Source: an uncultured Pseudomonadota bacterium
Lineage (GTDB): Bacteria > Pseudomonadota > Gammaproteobacteria > Steroidobacterales > Steroidobacteraceae
Assembly (NCBI GenBank): GCA_902826575.1
Contig: CADEFJ010000001.1
Location: forward strand, 62,001 to 126,000
DNA: 64,000 bases
Direction: 5' to 3'
Position 1 is the first letter of the stretch. Each line of letters opens with the position of its first letter. Made by a program: the position numbers and the translations under genes. The notes under the pieces are model-generated. The model saw nothing but the letters and a program-made list of their open reading frames with translations, did not search any database and had not been told where the DNA came from. Shown piece by piece: positions 17,167 to 30,442 of this stretch.

Positions 17167-18570
17167 GGCCGCGCGCAGCGGCGCGTGCAGCGCGACGACG
17201 AGCGTCTGCGGCGCATCGAGCCGCGCATGCACCTCCCAGCCCATTGCCCGCGCGAACTCCCTGACCAGCGCAAGTCCGAGTCCCATGTGCACACCGCCGC
17301 TGCGCGCAGCCTCGCCGCGCCAGAAGCGCTCGAACAGATGGTCGACATCGGCCGCGGTGAGGCCGGGAGCCTCGTTGCTCACGCTGAGCAGGTAGTGGCT
17401 CCCTGCGGCTCCGCCGGCGACCGCGATCAGGCCGCCGTCCGGGCCGTAGTGCGTCGCGTTCTCGTAGAGATTCGTCAGGATCGACTGCAGCAGTGCCGGG
17501 TCGGCCTCGAGCACGCCCGACGCGACCTGGAACCGCGCCCGCATGCCGCGCGCGGCGGCGAATTGCGCGTGCGGCTGCCACGCGCGCTGCGCCGCATCCG
17601 CAAGGTCGACGCGCTCGAGGCTCGCGACCAGCTGGCCCGATTCACTGCGTGCGAGTGCGAGCATGCGCGTGACGAGCGCCTCCATCTGCGTGGCAATCGC
17701 CAGCGCGTCACTGTCGGTATCCGGCGGCCGGCTGTCGGGCCATTTGAGTGCGCTCTCCGCCAGCGTGCGCAGCTCGGCGATCGGCGTGCGCAGTTCGTGC
17801 GCCATCGCGGCACTGACACGTCGCTCGCGCTCGAACGATTCTTCGAGGCGCGCGAACAGCGCGTTCAGCGTGGTTGTGATCGGGGTGAGTTCGCGCGGCA
17901 GACCGGTGGTCGCGAAACGGGTGTCGAGTGTCGTGGCATCGACGCGCGCGACGTCGCCCGCGAGGCGCTCGAGTGGCTTCAGGCCACGGTAGAGGAGCCA
18001 GGGCACGAGCAGCGCGATCAGGAGCAGCAGCCCGGCTGCCGAGGCCGCCGTTCCCACCAGCAGTTCGCGCAGCTCCGCGTCGAGACGCTCGGAGCGGGTG
18101 GCCACGACCAGTCGCAGTTCCGGAGTGTCGACTTTCGATTGCCGGTTGGCCCGGCGCGGCTCGAACTCGATACCGACGGCACGCGCCGGCCTGTCGTTCG
18201 CGAGCCGCAGGAAAAAATACTCCGGGTCTTTCAGTTCATCGGTACGCAGCGGCAGATCGGGTTCATCCTCGAGGCTCTCGGAGCGCGCGAGCGTGCGCCC
18301 CTGCGCGTCCCATAGCTGGTAGAAGTCGCGCGCCTCATCGTCGTCGAAGCCGCGCATGAACCGGTCGCTGAACGCGAGCCGTACCGCGCCATCGTCGTCG
18401 ACCGTGACCAGCGTGCTGATCGCGTGGGCCTGCGCGGTGAGCGCATCGTCGAAGCTCTCGATGAATTCGCCGCGCACGACCACGTAGAGCGCGATCATGC
18501 CCCCCGCAAACACCGCAAGGAGCGCAAGCAGCAGGCTGACGGTCAAGCGGCGGCGGATCGACGCGCTCAC
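17155..18570 (-). CDS. Sensor histidine kinase of the porin two-component system
   Basis: 471 residues. TM1 is at residues 8-32 (LTVSLLLALLAVFAGGMIALYVVV), followed by a periplasmic region of about 140 residues, TM2 (ASAAGLLLLIALLVPWLLY) and a HAMP-like linker. His258 in AAMAHELRTPIAEL is the phospho-acceptor, and the ATPase has SILTNLYENATHYG and MGLGLALVREFA. It resembles QseC/PmrB-type kinases. Its ATG overlaps the regulator stop by four bases (ATGA), and the porin gene precedes both, so one operon encodes a porin and its control pair. The signal is unknown. Confidence 0.88.
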   Translation of the reverse strand: MSASIRRRLTVSLLLALLAVFAGGMIALYVVVRGEFIESFDDALTAQAHAISTLVTVDDDGAVRLAFSDRFMRGFDDDEARDFYQLWDAQGRTLARSESLEDEPDLPLRTDELKDPEYFFLRLANDRPARAVGIEFEPRRANRQSKVDTPELRLVVATRSERLDAELRELLVGTAASAAGLLLLIALLVPWLLYRGLKPLERLAGDVARVDATTLDTRFATTGLPRELTPITTTLNALFARLEESFERERRVSAAMAHELRTPIAELRTLAESALKWPDSRPPDTDSDALAIATQMEALVTRMLALARSESGQLVASLERVDLADAAQRAWQPHAQFAAARGMRARFQVASGVLEADPALLQSILTNLYENATHYGPDGGLIAVAGGAAGSHYLLSVSNEAPGLTAADVDHLFERFWRGEAARSGGVHMGLGLALVREFARAMGWEVHARLDAPQTLVVALHAPLRAASAG

Positions 18571-19241
18571 GGCGCCTGGCCGAACACGTAGCCGAGGCCG
18601 CGCCGGGTCCGGATCAGGGGTCGCGCGTTGCCGCCGGCGAGCTTGCGCCGCAGGATGCAGATCGCCGAATCGACCGCGTTGCTGGTCGGGCTCGACGCGT
18701 CGTTGTACAGGTGCGCCTCGAGATCGGCGCGCGGCACGACTTCGCCCTGGCGACGCGCCAGGTACTCGACGAGATTGTATTCACGCGCCGTCAGCTCGAT
18801 GGCCCGCCCGGCCCGTGAAACTGTGCGCCGGGCCGTATCGATCTGCACGTCCTCCACATTGAGCACGTTCTGCTTGGCGCCATAGGCACGCCGGCACAGC
18901 GCCGCGACCCGTGCCAGCAGTTCCTCGAGCGCGAACGGCTTGACCAGGTAGTCGTCGGCTCCGATGCGCAATCCCTCGACGCGATCGGCCACGGTGTCGC
19001 GCGCGGTGAGCAGCAGCACATGCGCATCATTGCCGGCCGCGCGCATGCGCTTGAGTACCGTGAGGCCGTCCACCTTTGGCAGCATGATGTCGAGGATGAT
19101 GGCGTCGTAAGCGGCGGTCTCGATCCGCCACAGGCCTTCCTCGCCGTCGGCCGCCGTGTCGACGGCGTAGCCCGAGCGCTCGAGCGCGGTGGCGACACTG
19201 CGCGACAGTCGCGGGGAGTCTTCGACGTAGAGCACACGCAT
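18567..19241 (-). CDS. OmpR-family response regulator
   Basis: 224 residues. The receiver has acidic residues 7-8, phospho-acceptor Asp51 (IILDIMLPK) and Lys in YLVKPFALEE. The C-terminal winged helix has IELTAREYNLVEYLARR and a late RRGLGYVFG. The start is the Met immediately before RVLYVEDS at 19241. It lies 16 bases after the porin gene on the same strand and overlaps the kinase gene, making a three-gene operon. Regulation of the porin itself is likely but not shown by the sequence. Confidence 0.9.
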   Translation of the reverse strand: MRVLYVEDSPRLSRSVATALERSGYAVDTAADGEEGLWRIETAAYDAIILDIMLPKVDGLTVLKRMRAAGNDAHVLLLTARDTVADRVEGLRIGADDYLVKPFALEELLARVAALCRRAYGAKQNVLNVEDVQIDTARRTVSRAGRAIELTAREYNLVEYLARRQGEVVPRADLEAHLYNDASSPTSNAVDSAICILRRKLAGGNARPLIRTRRGLGYVFGQAP

Positions 19242-19257
19242 GGCGCAGTGATCCGGC

Positions 19258-20568
19258 TCAGTAGGCGATCTGCATGCGCGCGAACAGGCGGCCCGAGTCA
19301 TCCGGCAGGTTCGGCGCGTCGCCGAACATGTAGTTGACCATCAGCTTGATGTCGCTGCCCTTGATCAGGTAGTTGAGTCCGGCGACCCAGTTCTCGGTGG
19401 CATCGCCCGCCACGTCGAGGTCGGGATCGAAGACCTCCCGCCGCAAGGTCGCCTCGAGGCGCTGCGGCAGCAGCATGTAGGTGGCGGTGAGGTGCCATCC
19501 CTGTGCGTCGAAATCCGCCGCGGGAACGGCATTGTCCGGCTTGAAGCTCTGGCGCAACAGTTCGCCCGAGAGCGTCGCGCGGCCGAGCGACCAGGCTGCG
19601 TCGATGCCCCAGCCGGATCGTTCGCCACGGAAGATCGCGTCGGGCACCGTGCCGCCGCTCAGGTTGAAGCCGAAGCCGGGCTTCGAGAGCAACGTGTCAT
19701 CGGAACGCATGGCATTGATGCCGCCGGTCAGGCGGCCTGCGCGCGGCGAGTCGAACAGCGTGCCGTAGAGGCGCACCGCGCTCATGAAGCTGTCGTTGTC
19801 GTTGAGACTCGAGTTGTTACCGTTGCCATTGCCGAATGTCACGGTGTAACCGAGCCGCTTCTCGAGGAAACTGCCATACAGGCCGAGGCCCGGCTGGCGG
19901 CCATCCGCGATGCGGTCGCTGCCGAGGAAGCGTTCGATCGTCGGCGTGGTCAGGTCGCTCGCCAGCTGCTCGGCGCCGAAGGCGGGCTTCAGGTAACCGA
20001 TGCGAAGGTTGGCCGCGGGGTACTTGTTCCAGTTGACATAGATCTCGTTGGCGGCCGCTCGCAGCCCGCTCGACGGCGAGAGCGAGTTCGCGCCGAAATC
20101 CGCCTCGACGCGGAAATCGAAGTGCTCCGCAAATGCGCCGGTGACCGAGATGCGTCCGCGACGAATGTAGAAGCGGTCATTGACCCCGACGAAGCGCGCA
20201 TCGCCCGCGTCGCCCGCTTCGTACTGAGCCTGCACGAACCCGCCGAGCGTCAATCTGGCCACGTTGCCCGCGGCCAGTACCTGCGCCGGAGCGTCGTTGT
20301 TCGCGGGCGCAGTCGTGTTCGCCCGCGCGGCCACCATCACCTGTGCGGCAGGTTCGGCTGTGATGGCCGGCGTGGGCGCGACTGGCGTCGTGCCCGCGGC
20401 GACCAGGGCGCGCAGCTGGGTATTCTCCGCCTTGAGCTCGGCGTAGCCGGCCTCGAGCGCCGCAAGACGCTCCTCGAGGGTGGGGGCGGCGGCCTGGGCG
20501 GCAGAAACCACGACGGCTGCCGCGAGCAGCGTGGCGCAGTGGGTGGCGAAGCGAAGGCGAATCGGCAT
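19258..20568 (-). CDS. OprO/OprP-type porin
   Basis: 436 residues. After the signal peptide (cleaved near AAQAA) comes a short coiled-coil, TLEERLAALEAGYAELKAENTQL, typical of trimeric phosphate-selective porins, then an Ala/Pro/Thr linker and a 16-strand barrel ending in an aromatic residue (MQIAY). Strand text such as RFYIRRGRISVTGAFAEHFDFRVEADFG matches the OprO/OprP family, which passes phosphate or polyphosphate in Pseudomonas; other members pass different anions. It is the first gene of the operon with the regulator and kinase that follow. Confidence 0.87.
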   Translation of the reverse strand: MPIRLRFATHCATLLAAAVVVSAAQAAAPTLEERLAALEAGYAELKAENTQLRALVAAGTTPVAPTPAITAEPAAQVMVAARANTTAPANNDAPAQVLAAGNVARLTLGGFVQAQYEAGDAGDARFVGVNDRFYIRRGRISVTGAFAEHFDFRVEADFGANSLSPSSGLRAAANEIYVNWNKYPAANLRIGYLKPAFGAEQLASDLTTPTIERFLGSDRIADGRQPGLGLYGSFLEKRLGYTVTFGNGNGNNSSLNDNDSFMSAVRLYGTLFDSPRAGRLTGGINAMRSDDTLLSKPGFGFNLSGGTVPDAIFRGERSGWGIDAAWSLGRATLSGELLRQSFKPDNAVPAADFDAQGWHLTATYMLLPQRLEATLRREVFDPDLDVAGDATENWVAGLNYLIKGSDIKLMVNYMFGDAPNLPDDSGRLFARMQIAY

Positions 20569-20626
20569 GAAACTGTCCTGCGGTGAAACCGGGGGACATT
20601 ATGCCGCGTCGCGGGTTATCCGAAGA

Positions 20627-20635
<9 letters not shown>
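20569..20635 (-). promoter_or_regulatory. Upstream region of the porin operon with a repeated decamer
   Basis: Between the porin start and the typA stop are two near-identical decamers, ATTATGCCGC at 20598-20607 and ATTATGCGGC at 20626-20635, spaced 28 bases start to start. Read on the minus strand the nearer one contains CATAAT, a good -10 candidate, but I see no clear -35. Tandem repeats ahead of a porin co-operonic with an OmpR-type regulator could be regulator boxes. The second repeat overlaps the typA stop, so chance is possible. Confidence 0.3.
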
Positions 20636-22444
<1,809 letters not shown>

Positions 22445-22521
22445 GCTGGAGTCCGGCGATCCGGTCGGGCGGAAAAAAAGGTCGCGGAGTCTACCATACC
22501 GGCGCCCGCCAGCCGGCGGCT

Positions 22522-23031
22522 TCAGTGCCAGAGATCGAAGAAACGCCCCGGGGCGTCGTATTCCGCGCTCGTTGCACGGCCGGGGTCCTGCCAGTTGCCG
22601 CTTTCCAGCGTCAGCGTGCAGCACGCCCCCGTGGCGAAGCTGGCGAGGCCCGCGTCGGGCGCGAGCGCCAGGGCGAGATCGCTGAGCCCGGGATTGTGAC
22701 CCACCACGAGCAAGTGTGTGATACGCGGCCCGCTGCTGGCGGCGATCGCTTCGAGCAGGGCATCCGGCGTCGCCAGATAGAGAGTATCGATACGCTTCAC
22801 GAGCCGGGGCGCGACGCCCAGCTCCTTCGCGAACACCTCGGCGGTCTGCACCGTGCGCACCGCAGGGCTCGTCAGCAACAGGCCCGGGGACGGCAGATCC
22901 TTCACGCGCAGGCGTCGCGCCATGTCCGTCGCTTCGGCGAGTCCCCGTCGGGTCAAGGGTCGGTCGAAGTCTGCCAGCATCGTGGCCTGCCACTCCGCCT
23001 GGCCGTGCCGGACGAGGGTCAGCCGTTTCAT
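22522..23031 (-). CDS. sixA: SixA-type histidine phosphatase
   Basis: 169 residues of the phosphoglycerate-mutase-like superfamily. The catalytic His is in LTLVRHGQAEW (residue 9), PLTRRG follows, and the second catalytic His is in LLVVGHNPGLSDLAL. The small size fits SixA, which dephosphorylates phosphohistidine on HPt or PTS-Ntr proteins. It begins 32 bases after sufT, so it may be the tail of the suf operon. The start is the Met directly before KRLTLVRHG. Confidence 0.9.
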   Translation of the reverse strand: MKRLTLVRHGQAEWQATMLADFDRPLTRRGLAEATDMARRLRVKDLPSPGLLLTSPAVRTVQTAEVFAKELGVAPRLVKRIDTLYLATPDALLEAIAASSGPRITHLLVVGHNPGLSDLALALAPDAGLASFATGACCTLTLESGNWQDPGRATSAEYDAPGRFFDLWH

Positions 23032-23063
23032 GCATCGACCCGGCGTGGAGTCATGGCGCGATT

Positions 23064-23615
23064 CTAGAACATGCCGGTCTGCAGCCGGGCGGCCTCGGAC
23101 ATCATTGTCTGGTTCCAGGGTGGATCGAACACCAGTTCGACATTCGCGCTGCGGATCGTCGGGATGATCTCGACTTTTTCCTTGACGTCCTGCACCAGCA
23201 CTTCGCCCATGCCGCAACCGGGGGCGGTCAGCGTCATCGAGACGCCCACATCGTGGGTGCCATCGCCATTCGCCTTGACGTCGCAATCGTAGATCAGGCC
23301 GAGATCGACGATGTTGATGGGAATCTCCGGGTCGTAGCAGGTCGCCATCTGCTCCCAGATCAGCTTCTTCAGGTCATCGAGCGTCGCGTCGGGCGGCAAC
23401 TCGGGCGGCTTGACGACTTCATGCCCGATCGCGTCGGCCTGGTCCCCGGGCAGGCGGAACAGGTTGCCGTCGATATACAGGGTGAAGCTGCCGCCGAGTG
23501 CTTGCGTGATGTAGCCCGCCTGGCCGGGCTTCAGGTTCACTTCGATGCCGGCCGGCACCATGATCGCCTTGACCGCGCGCTGCACGACGAACGGTTCATT
23601 CTGGTGCGTGCGCAT
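23064..23615 (-). CDS. sufT: SufT, MIP18/DUF59-type Fe-S maturation factor
   Basis: 183 residues. The N-terminal ~85 residues form the SufT-specific extension. The MIP18 domain follows with IWEQMATCYDPEIPINIVDLGLIYD and the conserved Cys in TAPGCGMGE, the residue held essential in this family. It helps move Fe-S clusters to target proteins such as aconitase and lipoate synthase. It starts three bases after sufU ends and is in the suf operon. Confidence 0.94.
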   Translation of the reverse strand: MRTHQNEPFVVQRAVKAIMVPAGIEVNLKPGQAGYITQALGGSFTLYIDGNLFRLPGDQADAIGHEVVKPPELPPDATLDDLKKLIWEQMATCYDPEIPINIVDLGLIYDCDVKANGDGTHDVGVSMTLTAPGCGMGEVLVQDVKEKVEIIPTIRSANVELVFDPPWNQTMMSEAARLQTGMF

Positions 23616-23618
23616 CGC

Positions 23619-24068
23619 TCACTCCGTCGTCACGGCCGTGCGCTCGTGCGCGAGGGCCGCATTGAGCGTGTGCCAGCACAGGCTCGCGCATTTCACGCGC
23701 GCCGGAAACTCGCGCACGCCGGACAGGGCCGCGAGCTTGCCGAGGGGCATCGCTGCGCCGGCATCGGCCTCTTCGCCCGTGAGCGTGGCGTGCACGGCGT
23801 CGAACAGTCGGGCGATCTCGCCACGGCCCTTGCCGGTGACGGCCTCGGTCATCAGCGAGGCGGAGGCCACCGAGATTGCGCAGCCCTGGCCGTCGAAGCG
23901 CACCTCGCGGATGCGCTCGCCATCGAGGTTCACGTACACGGTCAGCCGATCTCCGCACAGCGGATTGTGGCCGTCGGCGCTGGTATCGGCGGGCGCGAGC
24001 GCGCCGAAATTGCGCGGCTGCCGGTTGTGATCGAGGATCACGTCGCGGTAGAGCTCCTTCAGGTCCAT
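23619..24068 (-). CDS. sufU: SufU-like Fe-S scaffold / sulfur-transfer protein
   Basis: 149 residues. The three conserved Cys of the SufU/IscU fold are visible in HNPLCGDRL, DGQGCAISVASASLM and VKCASLCW (an additional Cys in the last). The MTEAVTGK segment and the insertion before LAALSGV are typical of SufU rather than IscU. SufU accepts sulfur from SufS, replacing SufE. It overlaps the sufS stop by one base (TGATG), so translation is coupled. Confidence 0.94.
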   Translation of the reverse strand: MDLKELYRDVILDHNRQPRNFGALAPADTSADGHNPLCGDRLTVYVNLDGERIREVRFDGQGCAISVASASLMTEAVTGKGRGEIARLFDAVHATLTGEEADAGAAMPLGKLAALSGVREFPARVKCASLCWHTLNAALAHERTAVTTE

Positions 24069-25333
24069 CAGGCAAATACCTCACGCGCGGCATGCAGCGC
24101 CGCGATAAGTCGATCGACGTCGCCGTCGACGTTGTAGCAGGCGAACGACGCGCGCGCGGTGGCGGCGACCTTGAAGAAATCCATGACCGGCATCGCGCAG
24201 TGGTGGCCGGTACGGATCGCCACGCCCTCGTGGTCGAGGATCGTGCCGAGGTCGTGCGGATGGATGCCCTCGATCGTGAACGAAAGCACCGCTGCCTTGT
24301 CGCTCGCGGTGCCGATGATACGCAAGCCCGGTATTTCGAGCGCCGCCGCCGTGGCCTTCGCCAGCAGGCGCTGTTCATGCGCATGCACGGCCTGCGGGCC
24401 GAGGCCCTCGAGGTAGTCGATTGCAGCCGCGAGACCCACCGCGCCGGACATGTTGGGTGTGCCCGCCTCGAACTTCCAGGGCAGGTCGTTCCAGGTGCTG
24501 CCCTCGAACGTCACCGACAGGATCATGTCGCCGCCGCCCTGCCACGGCGGCATTTCGCGCAGCAGCGCTTCGCGCCCGTACAGCATGCCGATGCCGGTCG
24601 GGCCGTAGAGCTTGTGGCCCGAGAACGCATAGAAGTCGCAATCGAGCGCCTGCACGTCGGCGCCGCCGTGCGCCACCGCCTGTGCGCCGTCAAGCAGCAC
24701 CGGTATGCCGCGTGCGTGCGCTGCCGCGACGATCTGCTTCACCGGCAACACGGTGCCGAGGGCGTTCGAGACGTGCGCGGTGGCGACGAGCTTCGTGCGA
24801 GGGGAAAGCAGCGCCTGGAATTCGTCGAACCGCAACTCGCCGCGCTCATCGATCGGCGCGACGCGCAGCGTGGCGCCGGTGGCCGCACACACCATCTGCC
24901 ACGGCACGATGTTGGCGTGATGCTCGAGCCACGTGACCAGGATTTCATCGCCCGGCGCGAGGTGCGGCCGCGCATAGGACTGCGCGACCAGATTGATGGC
25001 CTCGGTCGTGCCGCGCGTGAAGATGATTTCCTTCGTCGAGCGTGCGTTCAGGAAGCGGCGCACGCGCTCGCGCGCGCCTTCGAAGGCCTCGGTCGCGGCC
25101 TGGCTCAGCGTGTGCACGCCGCGGTGCACGTTCGCATGCAGGTGCGTCTCGTAGTGATCGACCGCCGCGATGACCGCCCGCGGACGCTGCGCCGACGCCG
25201 CGCTGTCGAGATACACGAGCGGTCGGCCGTTGACCTCACGGGCGAGGATCGGGAAGTCGGCGCGCGCGCGTGCCGCGTCGAACCTGCCGGTGGCGAGGGC
25301 GGCGGCAGTGGCGGTGGCGGCAGCGGTGGCCAT
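24068..25333 (-). CDS. sufS: SufS cysteine desulfurase
   Basis: 421 residues. PLP-binding is shown by Lys in FSGHKLYGPTGIG and His in the THAHVSNALGT-type stretch; the persulfide Cys is at residue 379 in RTGHHCAMP, the group II (SufS) pattern. After the Met there is an unusual Ala/Thr-rich leader (ATAAATATAAALATG) before the conserved start FDAARARADFPIL. The start overlaps the sufD stop by one base (TAATG). It supplies sulfur from cysteine to SufU for cluster assembly on SufBCD. Confidence 0.96.
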   Translation of the reverse strand: MATAAATATAAALATGRFDAARARADFPILAREVNGRPLVYLDSAASAQRPRAVIAAVDHYETHLHANVHRGVHTLSQAATEAFEGARERVRRFLNARSTKEIIFTRGTTEAINLVAQSYARPHLAPGDEILVTWLEHHANIVPWQMVCAATGATLRVAPIDERGELRFDEFQALLSPRTKLVATAHVSNALGTVLPVKQIVAAAHARGIPVLLDGAQAVAHGGADVQALDCDFYAFSGHKLYGPTGIGMLYGREALLREMPPWQGGGDMILSVTFEGSTWNDLPWKFEAGTPNMSGAVGLAAAIDYLEGLGPQAVHAHEQRLLAKATAAALEIPGLRIIGTASDKAAVLSFTIEGIHPHDLGTILDHEGVAIRTGHHCAMPVMDFFKVAATARASFACYNVDGDVDRLIAALHAAREVFA

Positions 25334-26624
25334 TACACGAGTTCCTGGGCTACGGCGGCGTCCTCGCCGGTGAAGCGCTGCGCGAAGGCGCGCTCGACCT
25401 GCGCGCGCAGGTCCGCGATCGGAATGCGCGCGACGAGTTCGGTGAGGAACGCCCACTTCAGGAGGCTTTTCGCCGTGCGACGCTCGATGCCGCGCGACAG
25501 CAGGTAGAACAGCATCTGCTCGTCGATCTTGCCAGCGGTCGCGCCGTGGCTCGCCTTCACGTCGTCGGTGTAGATCTCGATGTGCGGCCTCTCGTCGACA
25601 ACAGTGCCGGGACCCGCCAGCAGGCTGCGCAGCGACTGGCTCGAAGCGGAACCCGCGGCATTGGCCCGCATGATGACGTGGCCGTTGAAGGCGACGCGCG
25701 AGCGTCCGGCGGCGATGCCGCGATAGTCCTGCGCCGTCACGGTGGCCGGAGCCGCATGTTCGATCACGACGGCGGCGTCGTTCACCTGCGTGCCGTCGAT
25801 CGCGACTGAACGGCCGTAGGCAATGCGCGCGCCGCGGCCCGCGAGCCGCACATGCAGCGTGGAGCGCGCCGCGAGTGCACCGAGCGCGATCGTGTCGAGC
25901 ACATACTCCGCACTGTCCGCCACCTCGGCGCGCAGGGTTTCGATATGGGTGGCGAGCGCCCCGGCCTGCTGCACGCGCACATGACGCAGTCGTGCCGCCG
26001 CGCCGACCTCGATCGCGAGCGCAGCGTTGGCGAAAGTTGCGACATCATGGGCACCAATATGGCGCTCGACGAGGCGCAGCCGCGCATTCGGCGCGAGCTG
26101 CACGAGCAGGGCAGGGTAGGAGGCGGTCTCGCTGCCGGCCGCCGTCGCCACGAATACCACTTCGATGTCGCGGGCGGCGCCGGTGCGGGCCGTAACCCGG
26201 ATGGCCTGCGGTGCAAAAGCGCTGGCGAGGGCGCCAAAGCGCGCATCGCCGCCCGCGCTGGCGTAGCCGGCATCGATGCCGGCCTGCAACGCGACCTCGA
26301 CATCGTTCACCTCGCCGCTCGCCGCGGACAGCGCCACGGCAAACAGGCCATCGACGATGACGTAGCGATCGAAGCCCGGGAGCGGTGCCGGCAGCAGTTC
26401 CGCGGCGCGCACCAGCGCGGCGGCTTCGAGCGTGAGACGCGGTGTGAAACGCAATTGCTCGAGCGGGCGCAGGTTGGCGTAGCGCCAGTTCTCCTCGCGG
26501 CCGCCCGGCAGGCCTTGCGCGGTCAGCGTGGCGAGCGCGGCGCGACGGGCCGCGTGTGGCATGGCGCCGGCCGGCAGCGCGTCGAGCACGGCCGCATGGT
26601 CCGCCGTGAGTTGCTCGATTGCGC

Positions 26625-26628
<4 letters not shown>
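25333..26628 (-). CDS. sufD: SufD, Fe-S scaffold subunit
   Basis: 431 residues. The right-handed beta-helix core and C-terminal helices of the SufB/SufD family are seen, with SSSQSLRSLLAGPGTVVDERPHIEIYTDDVKASHGATAGKID near residues 320-370, including the conserved His of KASHGAT. SufD pairs with SufB and SufC in the SufBC2D scaffold and is needed for iron entry. It overlaps sufC by four bases and sufS by one. Confidence 0.96.
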
Positions 26629-27377
<749 letters not shown>

Positions 27378-27379
27378 GT

Positions 27380-28821
<1,442 letters not shown>

Positions 28822-28825
<4 letters not shown>

Positions 28826-29298
28826 GGCACGCTCCGTGCGCGCGTGCCGACGAATTTCACTTCGTGCTCCAGAGCCGACAGCTGCGAGGGAGATGCATCG
28901 AGACCGGCAAGTTGCGCGAGGCTGACATCCTGCAGCGAGCGGCGGATCGCGTCATTGACGCTCTGCCAGGCGCGCGAGACGCGACAGTGACCTTCGATGT
29001 CGCACTGGCCGTGCCCGGTGGAACACTCGGTCAGGGCGAACGGACCTTCGAGGGCATCGAGGATCGCGGCGGCCGAAATCTGCCCGGCGCCCCTGGCCAG
29101 CTGGTAGCCGCCGTGCAGGCCGCGGGTCGAGGACACGAGCCCGGCGCGATGCAGCTGTTTCATCAGCTTGCTGACGGTGGGCGCCGCGATGCCCGTGCGC
29201 GCGGCGAGCGCCGCAGCCGTCATTTGCGGCGCGGAAGAACGGGCGAGCGCCGCGAGCGCGACGGTCGCGTAATCGGTCATCCGGCTGATGCGCAACAT
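28822..29298 (-). CDS. sufR: Rrf2-family Fe-S sensing regulator of the suf operon
   Basis: 158 residues. An N-terminal winged helix ([13 protein letters not shown], then [21 protein letters not shown] and GGYQLAR) is followed by three Cys, 92, 99 and 105, in ECSTGHGQC and DIEGHC. The spacing is Cys-X6-Cys-X5-Cys, where E. coli IscR has X5-X5. By family it should hold an Fe-S cluster and repress suf when clusters are plentiful. An IscR-type palindrome overlaps its own promoter (29302-29316), which points to autoregulation. The ATG lies so close to the predicted -10 that its mRNA would be leaderless. Confidence 0.93.
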
Positions 29299-29335
29299 AG
29301 GGGACTATTTTAGTCCTCTTTAAGGGGCACTGCAA
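29298..29335 (-). promoter_or_regulatory. suf promoter with an IscR-type operator
   Basis: On the minus strand a -35 TTGCAG (29330-29335) and a -10 TAAAAT (29307-29312) are separated by exactly 17 bases. A perfect inverted repeat, GGACTA-TTT-TAGTCC on the plus strand (29302-29316), covers the -10. In transcription direction it reads GACTAAAATAGTC followed by CCC and TAT, matching the E. coli IscR type 1 site (GACTRWWWYAGTC, three bases, TAT). The sufR ATG at 29298 lies eight bases past the -10, so the start point would fall at or next to the ATG. Confidence 0.8.
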
Positions 29336-29348
29336 AAGGCCATTGGGC

Positions 29349-29354
29349 TATAAT
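29349..29354 (+). promoter_or_regulatory. Candidate -10 of the aldolase gene
   Basis: A perfect TATAAT lies 43 bases before the aldolase ATG, inside the divergent sufR/aldolase gap. The bases 17 upstream (GGCACT) make a poor -35. A GGGAG ribosome site at 29385-29389 precedes the ATG by eight bases. Confidence 0.5.
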
Positions 29355-29397
29355 CGGCGGCTACTTCTGGCAGCTTGACGAATAGGGAGCCAAGGCG

Positions 29398-30420
29398 ATG
29401 GACAAGGCGGATCTCGAGCGCGTGGCGCGTGCAATGGTGGCGAAGGACAAGGGCATTCTCGCGGCCGACGAGAGCACCGGAACCATCAAGAAGCGCTTCG
29501 ATGCGATCAAGCTCGAGTCCACCGAGGAGCAGCGTCGCACCTACCGCGAAATGCTGTTCACGACGCCTGGCATCGGCCAGTGGATCAGCGGCGTGATCCT
29601 CTACGATGAAACCCTGCGCCAGAACACGCGCGACGGCACGCCGTTCGCGAAGTACCTCGATGCGGCAGGCGTGCTGCCGGGCATCAAGGTGGATATGGGT
29701 GCCAAAGCGCTCGCCGGCTTTCCCGGCGACACCATCACCGAAGGCCTCGACGGCCTGCGCGAGCGGCTCGCCGGCTATTACCAGCTCGGTGCGCGCTTCG
29801 CCAAATGGCGCGCGGTCATCGACATCGCCGAGGACGTGCCGTCCCGTTTCAGCATCGAGGCGAATGCCCACGCGCTTGCCCGTTACGCCGCGCTGTGCCA
29901 GGAACAACAGATCGTGCCGATTGTCGAACCGGAAGTCCTGATGGACGGCGGACATTCGATCGAGCGTTGCGAGGAAGTCACCAGTGCCGTGCTCGATGCA
30001 GTGTTCAGCCAGTTGCACCACCACCGCATCCACCTGGAAGGCATGGTCCTGAAGCCCAACATGGTGATATCGGGCAAGAAGGCGCCGAATCGTGCGAGCC
30101 CGGAACAGGTCGCCGAGGCGACCGTGCGCACGCTCAGGCGCCATGTGCCCCCGGCGGTGCCCGGTATCGCCTTTCTCTCCGGCGGCCAGTCATCGTCCGA
30201 GGCGACGCTGCACCTGTCGCTGATGAACAAGCTCGCGCCGCTGCCGTGGAATCTCACCTTCAGCTATGGCCGCGCCCTGCAGGAAACCGCGATCAAGGCC
30301 TGGGGCGGCAAGCCGGCCAGTTTCGCCGCGGGCCAGAAGGAGTTCGCCAAGCGCGCGCGCCTCAACAGCCTCGCCACCACCGGCCGTTATGCCGCTGCGC
30401 AGGAGGCCGAAGCCGCTTGA
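29398..30420 (+). CDS. fba: Class I fructose-bisphosphate aldolase
   Basis: 340 residues of the eukaryote-type class I family. The N-terminal KGILAADESTGTIKKRF is diagnostic, the Schiff-base Lys is at residue 219 in GMVLKPNMVISGKK, FLSGGQSSSEAT binds phosphate, and LTFSYGRALQ closes the barrel. It cleaves fructose 1,6-bisphosphate in glycolysis or condenses trioses in gluconeogenesis; the window also carries ppsA, the entry step of gluconeogenesis. It lies divergent from sufR and 22 bases before mlaF. Confidence 0.96.
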   Translation: MDKADLERVARAMVAKDKGILAADESTGTIKKRFDAIKLESTEEQRRTYREMLFTTPGIGQWISGVILYDETLRQNTRDGTPFAKYLDAAGVLPGIKVDMGAKALAGFPGDTITEGLDGLRERLAGYYQLGARFAKWRAVIDIAEDVPSRFSIEANAHALARYAALCQEQQIVPIVEPEVLMDGGHSIERCEEVTSAVLDAVFSQLHHHRIHLEGMVLKPNMVISGKKAPNRASPEQVAEATVRTLRRHVPPAVPGIAFLSGGQSSSEATLHLSLMNKLAPLPWNLTFSYGRALQETAIKAWGGKPASFAAGQKEFAKRARLNSLATTGRYAAAQEAEAA

Positions 30421-30442
30421 GCGGCGACGGCAGCCTGACCGC

